A stretch of 64,000 bases of DNA from JADKAC01 sp964492065 (GTDB lineage: Bacteria; Bacteroidota; Bacteroidia; Chitinophagales; BACL12): assembly GCA_964492065.1 (NCBI GenBank), contig CAZBHH010000011.1, positions 1 through 64,000 on the forward strand, read 5' to 3'. The position numbers and the translations under genes are program-made. Positions 19,009-28,438 of the stretch are shown here, piece after piece; the first letter of the stretch is position 1; the number at the start of each line of letters is the position of its first letter. The notes beneath the pieces are model-generated. The model ran no database searches, was not told the DNA's origin, and saw only the letters and a list, made by a program, of their open reading frames with translations.

Positions 19009-20348
19009 TGAGCAAGCGCATTGTCATATTAGGTGGTGGTGAAAGTGGTACCGGAGCTGCAAGGCTCGCCCGGCAAAAGGGATTTGATGTCTTCCTGAGC
19101 GACAGCGGAAAGATTGCCGATAAACATAAATCCGTATTGAGGCAATACGACATTCCTTTCGAAGAGGGGATGCATACCGAATCAAAAATTCTGAATGCAG
19201 GCGAGATAATCAAAAGCCCGGGCATCCCCGACAAATCGCCCATTATTAAACGGGCAGTTGAACGGCAAATACCCATTACCGGCGAACTGGAATTCGGTTA
19301 CCGGTACAGCGGCGGCACCATAGTGGCTATTACCGGTACCAACGGCAAATCAACTACGACAGCGCTCACCTTTCACATGATGCAAAAGGCCGGTCTGCAG
19401 GTGAAAATGGGCGGCAATATCGGCAAGAGTTTCGCAGGTATTGTAGCAGACGGAGCGGCTGAGTACTACGTATTGGAAGTCAGCAGCTTTCAATTGGATG
19501 ATTGCAGGGATTTTAATCCGCATATTGCCGTCCTGTTAAATATCACACCGGATCATTTAGACAGGTATGCGTATAAATACGAAAATTATATCGCTTCCAA
19601 ATTCAGAATAGCACGCAATCAGACAGCCTCTGACTTTTTTGTTTACTGTGCGGATGATGCGGACCTCACAAAGCACATGCATGCCTATCCCCTCCGCGGC
19701 ACACACCTGGCATTTACGCTTCTCCGGGCTACGGATAAAGCTGCCTGGCTGGAGGGCGATAATATCATTCTTCAATTGAACAACCAAAAAACAACGCTTA
19801 TGACTATCAATGAACTTGCATTACAAGGCAAACACAACATTTACAATTCGATGGCAGCAGGTATTTCCGGCCATGTGCTGCAACTGAAAAAAGAAACTAT
19901 CCGCGAGAGCATGATGGATTTTACCGGGCTGGAGCACCGCCTCGAATTTGTGGCGAAGATTCACGGTATCGGCTTTATCAACGATTCAAAAGCGACAAAT
20001 GTAAATTCGACCTGGTACGCATTGGAAAGCATGACTGAACCGGTGATATGGATTGCGGGCGGTGTAGATAAAGGCAATGACTACGAGATGCTGGTTGACC
20101 TGGTTAAGAAAAAAGTAAAAGCCATTGTTTGTATGGGAACAGATAACCGCAAATTGCAGGAGGCATTTTCGAAACACGTAGATGTGATGATGAATACCAG
20201 CGGTATGGACGAAGCGGTGGAAATGGCTTATCGCCTCGGCACTAACGGCGATGTCGTTTTGTTATCGCCCGCATGTGCCAGCTTTGATTTATTTGAAAAT
20301 TATGAAGACCGCGGCAATAAGTTTAAACAAAAGGTAAGGTCGTTATAA
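19008..20348 (+). CDS. murD: UDP-N-acetylmuramoylalanine--D-glutamate ligase
   Basis: Adds D-glutamate to UDP-MurNAc-L-alanine. The 446-residue Mur ligase has an N-terminal Rossmann-like IVILGGGESGTGAARLA, P-loop AITGTNGKSTTTAL (about 107-120), EVSSFQLD, NITPDHLDRY, and the C-terminal SPACASFDLFENYEDRG typical of MurD. Its ATG overlaps the mraY stop by one base. Confidence 0.96.
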   Translation: MSKRIVILGGGESGTGAARLARQKGFDVFLSDSGKIADKHKSVLRQYDIPFEEGMHTESKILNAGEIIKSPGIPDKSPIIKRAVERQIPITGELEFGYRYSGGTIVAITGTNGKSTTTALTFHMMQKAGLQVKMGGNIGKSFAGIVADGAAEYYVLEVSSFQLDDCRDFNPHIAVLLNITPDHLDRYAYKYENYIASKFRIARNQTASDFFVYCADDADLTKHMHAYPLRGTHLAFTLLRATDKAAWLEGDNIILQLNNQKTTLMTINELALQGKHNIYNSMAAGISGHVLQLKKETIRESMMDFTGLEHRLEFVAKIHGIGFINDSKATNVNSTWYALESMTEPVIWIAGGVDKGNDYEMLVDLVKKKVKAIVCMGTDNRKLQEAFSKHVDVMMNTSGMDEAVEMAYRLGTNGDVVLLSPACASFDLFENYEDRGNKFKQKVRSL

Positions 20349-20357
20349 AACTCGGGT

Positions 20358-21551
20358 ATGTCAGCATATAAGTATCTCATAAACAATATCCGCGGCGACA
20401 GGATTATCTGGCTGGTGGTGTTCGGGCTGTCGGCATTCAGTATCCTGGCGGTGTACAGCTCCACCGGTATGCTCGCTTATAAGGAACAGGATGGCAATAC
20501 GGAGTACTATGTCATCAAGCATACCGCATTGTTATTTGCCGGTATTATGTTGATGTACCTGGCGCACCTCGTTTCGTATAAATACTATTCGCGGTTTGCG
20601 CAGATATTGTTATGGATATCTATCCCGCTGTTGCTTTATACGCTGTTATTCGGATCGAATCTCAATGAAGCTTCGAGGTGGATTACACTGCCGGTAATAA
20701 ATCTCACCTTCCAGACCAGCGACCTCGCACGTTTTGCGCTGATCATGTACACGGCGAGAATGCTATCAAAAAAACAGGAGAAGATTAAGGGGTTTAAGGA
20801 GGCATTTGTACCGATAATTCTTCCCATCGTCCTTACCTGTACGCTGATTTTTCCTGCCAACTTATCAACGGCAGCGGTATTGTTTTTTACGTGTATGTTA
20901 CTGATGTTTATCGGTCGGGTAAACCTGAAGTACATTGCACTCACTTTTGGTTCCGGAGTTGCCATTCTCGCTGTCGTGATTGCATTGTCCTATGTCATTC
21001 CCGATGTATGGCGCTTTGGTACCTGGCAGAATAGGGTGGAGTCGTTTATCGACGGCGGCGGGGAAGAAGTGTACCAGGTGGAACAGGCAAAGATTGCAAT
21101 TGCCAATGGCGGATTTTTCGGACTCGGGCCGGGCAACAGCAAACAGCGCAATACGCTGCCGCACCCGTATTCGGATTTTATATACGCCATTATCATTGAA
21201 GAGTATGGTTTGTTTGGCGGCATAGTGATAATTGCGCTCTACCTCGTATTGCTGTATCGCTGCATTCGCATCGTGGCCAAAGCGCCTAACAGCTTCGGCG
21301 CATTCCTCGCTACAGGCCTGGGGTTGAGTCTGACAATCCAGGCGTTTATCAATATGGGAGTGGCGACCAATGTATTGCCGGTTACGGGACTGACTTTACC
21401 GCTGCTCAGCATGGGCGGAACGTCCATTTGGTTTACCAGCATTTCGGTGGGAATCATTTTAAGTGTGAGCCGCGAAATTGAAATACGTGAGTTAAAGAAC
21501 AAAGAAACGAGTGATGAAGAAATTATTCAAACGGAACCTGCAATCGCATAA
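20358..21551 (+). CDS. ftsW: SEDS-family division protein FtsW
   Basis: A 397-residue polytopic protein with about 10 membrane helices, expected to act as the septal peptidoglycan glycosyltransferase paired with FtsI. Family blocks: SSTGMLAY near 35, EASRWITLPVINLTFQTSD (SEDS signature), GNSKQRNTLPHPYSDFIYAIIIEE (loop with conserved P and EE), and GLTLPLLSMGGTS near the C-terminus. The dcw location between murD and murG supports FtsW rather than the elongation paralogue RodA. Confidence 0.95.
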   Translation: MSAYKYLINNIRGDRIIWLVVFGLSAFSILAVYSSTGMLAYKEQDGNTEYYVIKHTALLFAGIMLMYLAHLVSYKYYSRFAQILLWISIPLLLYTLLFGSNLNEASRWITLPVINLTFQTSDLARFALIMYTARMLSKKQEKIKGFKEAFVPIILPIVLTCTLIFPANLSTAAVLFFTCMLLMFIGRVNLKYIALTFGSGVAILAVVIALSYVIPDVWRFGTWQNRVESFIDGGGEEVYQVEQAKIAIANGGFFGLGPGNSKQRNTLPHPYSDFIYAIIIEEYGLFGGIVIIALYLVLLYRCIRIVAKAPNSFGAFLATGLGLSLTIQAFINMGVATNVLPVTGLTLPLLSMGGTSIWFTSISVGIILSVSREIEIRELKNKETSDEEIIQTEPAIA

Positions 21552-22649
21552 ATGATTTCCAATGCCAACATATTAATTTCCGGCGGCGGTACCGGCGGTC
21601 ATATTTTCCCGGCAGTTGCCATTGCCAACGAAATTGTGCGCCGTCATCCCGATGTGAATATTTTATTTGTAGGCGCAAAGGATAAAATGGAAATGCAAAA
21701 AGTGCCCGCTGCGGGGTATCGCATAGAAGGGCTATGGATCAGCGGGTTTCAAAGAAAGCTTTCGCTGCAGAACTTGTTATTCCCGTTTAAACTCCTGCAC
21801 AGTGTAATTGCGGCAAGAAAAATTGTAAAGAAATTTAAACCCCATATAGCTATCGGCACCGGAGGTTTTGCAAGCGGCCCCGCATTGAATGCCGCCGCCG
21901 ATTACGGTACTCCCATTGTGATACAGGAACAAAATTCCTATCCCGGCATCACAAATAAAATTCTCGGTAAGAAGGCGGCAAAAATATGCGTTGCCTATTC
22001 CGGGATGGAAAAATATTTTCCGTCAGCGAACCTTGTCGTTACCGGGAACCCGGTGCGCAAAAACCTGTTTGAACACATGCCTTCCAAAGAAGAGGCTGCT
22101 AAGCGGTTCTTTAAAATCCCGGGCAATAAATTGTTGCTCGTCGTCGGCGGCAGCCTGGGCGCACGCACTCTGAACAATTGCATTGCGCAACACCACGCTC
22201 AGCTCACCGCGGCGGGGATACAAATTATCTGGCAAACCGGCAGCGCAATGGCCGAAGAGTGCAAAGCCGCCGCCGCGGATAATCCGAATGTATTTGTAAC
22301 GGCGTTCATTGCCGAAATGCAGTACGCCTACGCCGCTGCCGACCTCATCGTCTCTCGGGCTGGCGCCATCGCGATTTCCGAATTGTGCCTGGTGGGTAAA
22401 CCCGTAGTGTTGGTGCCTTTCCCGTTTGCGGCAGAAGACCACCAAACAAAAAATGCAATGGCGCTGGTACGTGAAAATGCCGCCGTTTTTGTGAAAGATG
22501 CCGATGTTTCTCAACAACTCATTGCTGCGGTTGTACAATTGATGGGCGATGCACACTCGAGGGAACAACTCGCCTTTGCAATCCGGAAGTTGGGAATTGC
22601 CGATGCTACCGACCGCATTGTGGATGAAATTGAAAATCTGATACCATGA
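21552..22649 (+). CDS. murG: UDP-N-acetylglucosamine transferase MurG
   Basis: Adds GlcNAc to lipid I to make lipid II on the cytoplasmic face of the membrane. The 365-residue GT-B enzyme starts ISGGGTGGHIFPAVAIAN (glycine-rich loop, residues 8-25) and has GTGGFASGP, QEQNSYPG, VVGGSLGART and, in the C-terminal UDP-GlcNAc site, SRAGAIAISEL and PFPFAAEDHQTKNA. It begins at the base after the ftsW stop. Confidence 0.96.
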   Translation: MISNANILISGGGTGGHIFPAVAIANEIVRRHPDVNILFVGAKDKMEMQKVPAAGYRIEGLWISGFQRKLSLQNLLFPFKLLHSVIAARKIVKKFKPHIAIGTGGFASGPALNAAADYGTPIVIQEQNSYPGITNKILGKKAAKICVAYSGMEKYFPSANLVVTGNPVRKNLFEHMPSKEEAAKRFFKIPGNKLLLVVGGSLGARTLNNCIAQHHAQLTAAGIQIIWQTGSAMAEECKAAAADNPNVFVTAFIAEMQYAYAAADLIVSRAGAIAISELCLVGKPVVLVPFPFAAEDHQTKNAMALVRENAAVFVKDADVSQQLIAAVVQLMGDAHSREQLAFAIRKLGIADATDRIVDEIENLIP

Positions 22650-24013
22650 AAGGCGCAGTGCGATATAATGATCTGAAACGCATATACTTTATCGGTATAG
22701 GCGGTATTGGCATGAGTGCGCTTGCGAGATATTTTCATTCAAAGCAAATCGTTGTCAGCGGATACGACCGCACCGAAACCGCCCTCACCAAACAATTGCA
22801 GCAGGAAGGAATCGCAATACATTTTACCGACGATATTGCACTTGCCGACCTGAATGCAGACCTGGTAATTTATACACCCGCCATACCCAAAGACCACAAG
22901 GAGCTGAACTACTTTATGGATAACGGCTACCCTATCCGCAAGCGTGCAGAAGTATTGGGTGAATTATCCGCAGACAAGTTTACGATTGCCGTTGCCGGAT
23001 CGCATGGTAAGACCACCGTCAGTACGATGATCGCATGGATACTCCATCACAGCGGTTATGGCTGTACAGCGTTCCTCGGCGGCATTTCGACAAATTTCAA
23101 TTCTAATTTCGTTGCCGGTGATAATGATGTGATGGTGATTGAAGCCGATGAGTTTGACCGCTCCTTTCTGCAATTGCATCCCGATATCGCGGTGATTACC
23201 GCCGTCGATTCCGATCACCTGGAAATTTATGGAACCCGCGAAATGCTGCAACAGGCGTTTATCGGCTTTGCCCACCAGGTACGCCAAAGCGGAAAGGTGA
23301 TTTTGAAATCGACACTTCCAATCGCAGATCGCATCGAAAGAATGCAGTATCGCTATGCCTTGCACGATGCATCTGCAGATTTATATGTCGCCGGTTATAA
23401 TATCGGACATTCGGGTTCCCGGGTTACACTTAGCAATGGCATAGCTTATACACTGGCTTATCCGGGTATTCACAATATTGAAAACTCTGTAGCCGCTTCG
23501 GCGGTCGGATTATTGCTCGATATCGACAATGAAAAAATTGAATCGGCCCTGAATGTATTCAAAGGTGTACACCGCCGCTTTGAACTGATATACAGCGATG
23601 ACAGCGTGGTGTTTATCGACGATTACGCTCATCATCCCGAAGAAATTGCCATGTTCCTGAAAAGCGTGAGGGAGATATACCGTGGAAAAAAAATTACCGC
23701 CATCTTCCAGCCGCATCTGTTTACCAGGACGAGAGACCTGGCCGACGGATTTTCAGAAAGCCTCTCCATAGCCGATGAGGTGTTGTTATTGCCGATTTAT
23801 CCCGCAAGGGAATTGCCGATAGAAGGCGTGAGCAGCGCCCTGATTTACGACGGTATTCTCTCGCCTTCAAAACATATGCTGGAAAAGGAAGCGCTGTTGC
23901 ATTACCTGGTGTCGCACCCTTCTGAAATCGTGTGCACCATTGGCGCCGGAGATATAGATAAACTGGTGAATCCCATAGCGGATGCGCTTAAACAAAAAAA
24001 ACAACAGCCATGA
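22646..24013 (+). CDS. murC: UDP-N-acetylmuramate--L-alanine ligase
   Basis: Adds L-alanine to UDP-MurNAc, the first peptide-stem step. The 455-residue protein has the N-terminal YFIGIGGIGMSALAR, the P-loop VAGSHGKTTVSTM (about 113-125), EADEFDRSF, VDSDHLEIYG, HRRFELI and DDYAHHPEEI, all MurC blocks. Its ATG overlaps the murG stop (ATGA). Confidence 0.96.
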   Translation: MKGAVRYNDLKRIYFIGIGGIGMSALARYFHSKQIVVSGYDRTETALTKQLQQEGIAIHFTDDIALADLNADLVIYTPAIPKDHKELNYFMDNGYPIRKRAEVLGELSADKFTIAVAGSHGKTTVSTMIAWILHHSGYGCTAFLGGISTNFNSNFVAGDNDVMVIEADEFDRSFLQLHPDIAVITAVDSDHLEIYGTREMLQQAFIGFAHQVRQSGKVILKSTLPIADRIERMQYRYALHDASADLYVAGYNIGHSGSRVTLSNGIAYTLAYPGIHNIENSVAASAVGLLLDIDNEKIESALNVFKGVHRRFELIYSDDSVVFIDDYAHHPEEIAMFLKSVREIYRGKKITAIFQPHLFTRTRDLADGFSESLSIADEVLLLPIYPARELPIEGVSSALIYDGILSPSKHMLEKEALLHYLVSHPSEIVCTIGAGDIDKLVNPIADALKQKKQQP

Positions 24014-24801
24014 AACAGGGGAAAAAAGCAACCGATGTTTTGAGAATAATTGCCGGTTTTGCCGTGGTAATTGCAGTTATTGTATTGATGGCTTTCAATT
24101 CCGAAAAACAACTGAAAAGCGTGTGCGGTGAAGTGGATATCACCTTCAACAGCAGCCAGGAATTATTCTTCCTGGAAACTTCGGATATAGAAGCCGTGTT
24201 AAAGGAAAATCTCAGTGACGGGTTTACAGAGCAATCTATAAAATCGGTAGATCTCTCAGTCCTGGAGGCTGCCATTAAGAGAAACCCCTATGTCGAAAGA
24301 GCGGACTTATTTATTGATATGCAGGGCAATTTGCACGTGGCAATTACACAAAAGCAGCCAATAGCAAGGATTATCAACAAAAACGGTGTGAATTATTATA
24401 TAGATAAAGAGGGGAAAAAATTTCCCGTTAGCCATAAATTTACTTCCAGAGTAATAGTGATAAACGGCAATATTGACGAGGACCTTAAAAATCCCGAATC
24501 GTTGACTTCCACCACATTACAAGATGTGTTTGCATTGGTGAATTTTATTCAGGGCAATGATTTGTGGAATGTGCAGTTTGAGCAGATTTATGTCAATGCA
24601 CTCGGCGAGTTTGAATTGGTGCCAAAGCTGGGAGATCATATTATTCAATTCGGATCGGTTGAAAATATGAAAGAAAAATTTGAAAAACTGGAACTGTTTT
24701 ATAAAGAGGGTTTGAATTATGCGGGATGGGATAAATATTCAACAATTAACCTGATGTACGACCAACAGGTGGTCTGCACAAAAAACGAGTATTATGAGTA
24801 A
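24010..24801 (+). CDS. ftsQ: Cell division protein FtsQ/DivIB-like
   Basis: A 263-residue bitopic protein: short cytoplasmic tail, one membrane helix at about 12-32, then a periplasmic part with a POTRA-like segment (about 60-115, NPYVERADLFIDMQGNLHV) and the FtsQ beta domain. It links FtsL/FtsB to the early divisome. Overlaps murC by 4 bp and ftsA by 8 bp. Confidence 0.9.
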   Translation: MKQGKKATDVLRIIAGFAVVIAVIVLMAFNSEKQLKSVCGEVDITFNSSQELFFLETSDIEAVLKENLSDGFTEQSIKSVDLSVLEAAIKRNPYVERADLFIDMQGNLHVAITQKQPIARIINKNGVNYYIDKEGKKFPVSHKFTSRVIVINGNIDEDLKNPESLTSTTLQDVFALVNFIQGNDLWNVQFEQIYVNALGEFELVPKLGDHIIQFGSVENMKEKFEKLELFYKEGLNYAGWDKYSTINLMYDQQVVCTKNEYYE

Positions 24802-26137
24802 TGTATCTGGACGGATTATTACGGGTTTGGATATCGGAACCACAAAGATCTGTGCCATTATAGGCCGGATGAATGCACATGGGAAAATCGAAGTGCTGGG
24901 AATCGGTAAAGCGGATTCATTCGGCGTTATGCGAGGCGTGGTTGCCAATATCGATAAAACGGTTGAAGCGATAAAAAGCGCCGTGAAGGAAGCAGAGGAA
25001 AAATCCGGGCAAAAGGTTACCGAAGTGTATGTTGGCATTGCCGGACAGCATATAAAGAGCCTGCAACACCGCGATATTTTAACTCGTGAAAATCCCGATA
25101 CCGTGATTGACGAACACGATATCAGTCATCTGATAGAGAATATGCGCAAGATATCGCTGAATCCCGGCGACAGAATTATTCATGTGTTGCCGCAGGAATT
25201 TCAGGTGGATAACGAACACGGTGTGAAGAACCCGGTGGGCATGTGCGGTGTGCGCATCGAAGCAAACTTTCATATTATCACCGGTCAGATTGCTGCGGCG
25301 AGGAATATTTTCCGCTGCGTGGAACTCGCCGGCTTAAAAGTCCTGGATTTGATTTTGGAACCGCTCGCTTCCGCATCTGCCGTATTGAGCGAAGAGGAAT
25401 TGGAAGCCGGCGTTGTCTTGGTAGATATCGGTGGCGGTACTACCGACATCGCCATTTTCCAGGATGGGATAATACGCCATACCGCCGTAATTCCCATAGG
25501 TGGAAATATTGTTACCGATGATATCAAGGAGGGATGTAAGATAATGAAAAACCAGGCCGAGGCGCTGAAGACAAAGTTTGGCTCCGCTCTCGCCACCGAA
25601 ATGCCATCTAATGAAGTGATTTCCATTGCCGGCATTAAAGGCAGGGAACCGAAAGAAATCCGCATGGACAACCTCGCCCGCATCATTCAGGCGAGAATGG
25701 AGGAGATACTGGAACACGTGTACTTTGAAATTAAATCGAGCGGTTATCACAAAAAACTCATCGGCGGCATCGTGGTTACCGGCGGTGGCTCCCAGTTAAA
25801 GCACCTCGTACAATTGGTCGAGTACATTACCGGCATGGATACCCGTATCGGTTACCCGATCGAACACCTCACACAAACTAAGTTTGAAGAAATTCACCAC
25901 CCGATGTATGCTACCGGGGTAGGGCTTATCCTTAAAGGGTTTGAAGCGATTGGGAAAAAAGCCCCCGAACCGGTGGAGGCTGCAAAAGAAAGCGATACAT
26001 TAAATGAACCTGATAATACTTCAGAGGAGGTAAATAATACAAAACGACCGAACGACAGAAAGAGAAACTGGTTCAACAATATATTGGATTCCACCAGGCG
26101 TTGGTTTGAAGATGATGATACCAAAGATTTTAACTGA
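24794..26137 (+). CDS. ftsA: Cell division protein FtsA
   Basis: Actin-like ATPase that tethers FtsZ to the membrane. The 447-residue protein has the phosphate-1 loop GLDIGTTKICAIIG (about 10-23), the SHS2 1C domain around 85-160, the phosphate-2 motif VLVDIGGGTTDIAIF (about 214) and the adenosine motif VVTGGGSQL. The last 20 residues (WFNNILDSTRRWFEDD within them) can form the amphipathic membrane-targeting helix, separated by a charged linker rich in Glu, Asn and Thr. Confidence 0.96.
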   Translation: MSNVSGRIITGLDIGTTKICAIIGRMNAHGKIEVLGIGKADSFGVMRGVVANIDKTVEAIKSAVKEAEEKSGQKVTEVYVGIAGQHIKSLQHRDILTRENPDTVIDEHDISHLIENMRKISLNPGDRIIHVLPQEFQVDNEHGVKNPVGMCGVRIEANFHIITGQIAAARNIFRCVELAGLKVLDLILEPLASASAVLSEEELEAGVVLVDIGGGTTDIAIFQDGIIRHTAVIPIGGNIVTDDIKEGCKIMKNQAEALKTKFGSALATEMPSNEVISIAGIKGREPKEIRMDNLARIIQARMEEILEHVYFEIKSSGYHKKLIGGIVVTGGGSQLKHLVQLVEYITGMDTRIGYPIEHLTQTKFEEIHHPMYATGVGLILKGFEAIGKKAPEPVEAAKESDTLNEPDNTSEEVNNTKRPNDRKRNWFNNILDSTRRWFEDDDTKDFN

Positions 26138-26176
26138 AAAAACTATTGAACGAATCATTACCAAAAAAATACAAAT

Positions 26177-27781
26177 ATGATATTCGACTTGCCGATTGAA
26201 AAATCCTCCATAATTAAAGTAATAGGCGTGGGCGGTGGCGGCTGTAATGCCGTAAACCACATGTTTCACCAGGGCATAACCGACGTGAATTTTGTGATTT
26301 GCAATACTGATAGCCAGGCGCTGGACGTCAGCCCGGTCGCAAATAAAATTCAATTGGGCCCCAGCCTGACAAAAGGCAGAGGTGCGGGTTCGCATCCCAG
26401 TGTCGGCAAGGATGCGACAATGGAATCACTGCAGGAAATAAAGGAAATTTTAGAGATAAATACCGAGATGGTTTTTATTACCGCCGGTATGGGCGGCGGC
26501 ACCGGAACCGGTGGCGCTCCGGTTATTGCAAAAACCGCCAGGGACATGGGTATTCTCACCATCGGTATTGTTACCCTTCCATTCGGATTTGAAGGGAAAA
26601 GAAGAATAAACCAGGCGCAGGACGGTTTGGAAGAATTAAAACAAAATGTGGATGCCATTCTCATTATTTCCAATGATAAACTCAGGGAAATCTACGGCAA
26701 TCTGCCGTTTAATGAAGCCTTTGCAAAAGCCGATAATATTTTAAGCACTGCGGCAAAAGGCATTGCGGAAATCATTACCCTGCCCGGTTATGTAAACGTG
26801 GATTTCGAAGATGTGAAAACTGTTTTGCGCAACAGCGGTTTGGCTATTATGGGCTCTGCCGTTGCCAGCGGCGAACACCGTGCGCTGGAAGCTGTGGAAG
26901 GTGCATTGAAATCTCCGCTGCTCAACGACAATGAAATCAGCGGCGCCAAGAGCATTTTGTTGAATATATCGTCCGGCACCAAACCGGTACTGATGGATGA
27001 AATTTCTGAAATTACCGAATACGTTCAGGATGCCGCCGGTTCCAATTGCGATATTATCTGGGGTAACTGCAACGATGATAACTTAGGCGAGAACCTGATG
27101 GTTACCGTAATTGCCACCGGTTTCGAAACCGATAACGAGCGCAACGAAAGGTTGAAAAAGGAAAATGTAAAAGTAATTCCTTTGGATGATAGCAAAGGCA
27201 ATACGAAGACTACGACGAAGCAACCCGCTTCTAAAGTAATCATCGATCCGGATGAAATGCGCAAGGGAAAAGCTGAAGTGCCATCGGAAGACACAAACCC
27301 AAAGCAATTTACTTTCGAGTTTGACAATTTACAAAATGATATGGAGCCGAAGAAGGAGGAAACAGAGGATTTTTATAATCCGCTGGTGGAGCCGCTGGCA
27401 AAATCGGATCCTGTTGAAAGCGTTGATTTTGATTTCGAAATCAAGCACATCGAAAAAGAAGAAGTGGACAATACCGAAACCGAGAAAACTGCTGCCCCGA
27501 AAAGGCCGGTTACCCCCTCGAACGAAATTGACAATAAAGAAAAATTGCGCCTTGCAAATGCCGCCGGCGATGAACGGGTGAAACGCTTGAGATCGATGAG
27601 TTTGAAACTTAACAACCTCGATGAATTGGAAAAAGTACCTGCCTATTTGCGGCGGAATGTGGACTTGGAGAATACTCCCGATTCTGCAGCAAGCGATTAT
27701 TCCAAATATACGGTCTCAGGAGATGAGAACGGACCCGAATTCAGGAAGAATAATTCGTACCTGCACGATAATGTAGATTGA
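26177..27781 (+). CDS. ftsZ: Cell division GTPase FtsZ
   Basis: Tubulin-like GTPase forming the Z ring. The N-terminal 320 residues hold the core: GVGGGGCNAVNHM (17-29), the tubulin signature GGGTGTG (106-112), and the T7 loop with NVDFEDVKTV. A disordered acidic linker of about 180 residues follows, and the protein ends NNSYLHDNVD, the C-terminal peptide form found in Bacteroidota FtsZ and presumably bound by FtsA. Length 534 is due to the linker. Last gene of the cluster, 39 bp after ftsA. Confidence 0.97.
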   Translation: MIFDLPIEKSSIIKVIGVGGGGCNAVNHMFHQGITDVNFVICNTDSQALDVSPVANKIQLGPSLTKGRGAGSHPSVGKDATMESLQEIKEILEINTEMVFITAGMGGGTGTGGAPVIAKTARDMGILTIGIVTLPFGFEGKRRINQAQDGLEELKQNVDAILIISNDKLREIYGNLPFNEAFAKADNILSTAAKGIAEIITLPGYVNVDFEDVKTVLRNSGLAIMGSAVASGEHRALEAVEGALKSPLLNDNEISGAKSILLNISSGTKPVLMDEISEITEYVQDAAGSNCDIIWGNCNDDNLGENLMVTVIATGFETDNERNERLKKENVKVIPLDDSKGNTKTTTKQPASKVIIDPDEMRKGKAEVPSEDTNPKQFTFEFDNLQNDMEPKKEETEDFYNPLVEPLAKSDPVESVDFDFEIKHIEKEEVDNTETEKTAAPKRPVTPSNEIDNKEKLRLANAAGDERVKRLRSMSLKLNNLDELEKVPAYLRRNVDLENTPDSAASDYSKYTVSGDENGPEFRKNNSYLHDNVD

Positions 27782-28438
27782 ATCTGAATTACAAAATCAA
27801 TTTAATACAATTGATTTACAAAAATTTTCTTCTGGAATTTATTTTGTAATTATTTTATATAGGGATAAAAAATACAACAAAAAATAATAGTAAACGAAGC
27901 GAAGAAATCACTATCGCTCACCACTAAGTCTCCGTTTAGTTGCACATTGCTAACAATAAAGCCGTCCGTTGAACGAAACCGGTTCAACTTAGGGAGATGT
28001 TGTAAAGAGAGTGGAAGATATTTTAGCCGGGTAGGCTACCGGGCAATTTGCTTGAGAAGCTGCTTATTGGTTCAATCTGGATATTGCAGGTTATTCTGTT
28101 CTATTTATACCTGTGATTTCGGTGTGTCCAAGACACTTTTTTCCTGTTAATTCGCATGGCTTCATATTAGTTGTACAATGGTAGTTGCTTTTAAATTTAT
28201 CCCAATAAAAAAGTCAAATAGCTATTCCTTGCAGAAGGAATCCTGATAAACAACATGTATAAAGCTCTGTTTTTAATCCGGCACCCGCAGAAACACCCTA
28301 TACAAAATGAAGCAAACGCTAATTTCCTTGAGAGATAAGCATTCAAAGCAAACACACCCGGTTCGCCGGGTTTTCACGGGTTGCTGCTGTGTTACAAACC
28401 ATTTGGCGCTTTGCTGTATCGGGTGATGCGCAGTGATA
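27782..28438. other. 657-bp noncoding region with local hairpins after ftsZ
   Basis: No ORF with family resemblance was seen between ftsZ and the end of convergent lpdA. Composition is more AT-rich than the flanks. Apart from the weak hairpin at 27794, it holds a perfect 7-bp hairpin GTTGAAC/GTTCAAC (27968-27988), a GC-rich one with CCGG/CCGG arms (28027-28042), and ACCCGG-TTCG-CCGGGT (28355-28370) followed by TTT. The last could serve as an lpdA-side or plus-strand terminator. Could host a small RNA or be a decayed gene. Confidence 0.4.
27794..27817 (+). terminator. Possible weak terminator hairpin after ftsZ
   Basis: AAATCAATT (27794-27802) and AATTGATTT (27809-27817) form a perfect 9-bp stem with a 6-nt loop, starting 13 bp after the ftsZ stop. 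It is AT-only except one pair and lacks a clean T-run, so termination is uncertain. Confidence 0.3.

Noticed and set aside
27947..28150. 67-codon ORF after ftsZ
   Set aside because: TTG start, Cys-rich random-looking sequence; the region is better viewed as noncoding.
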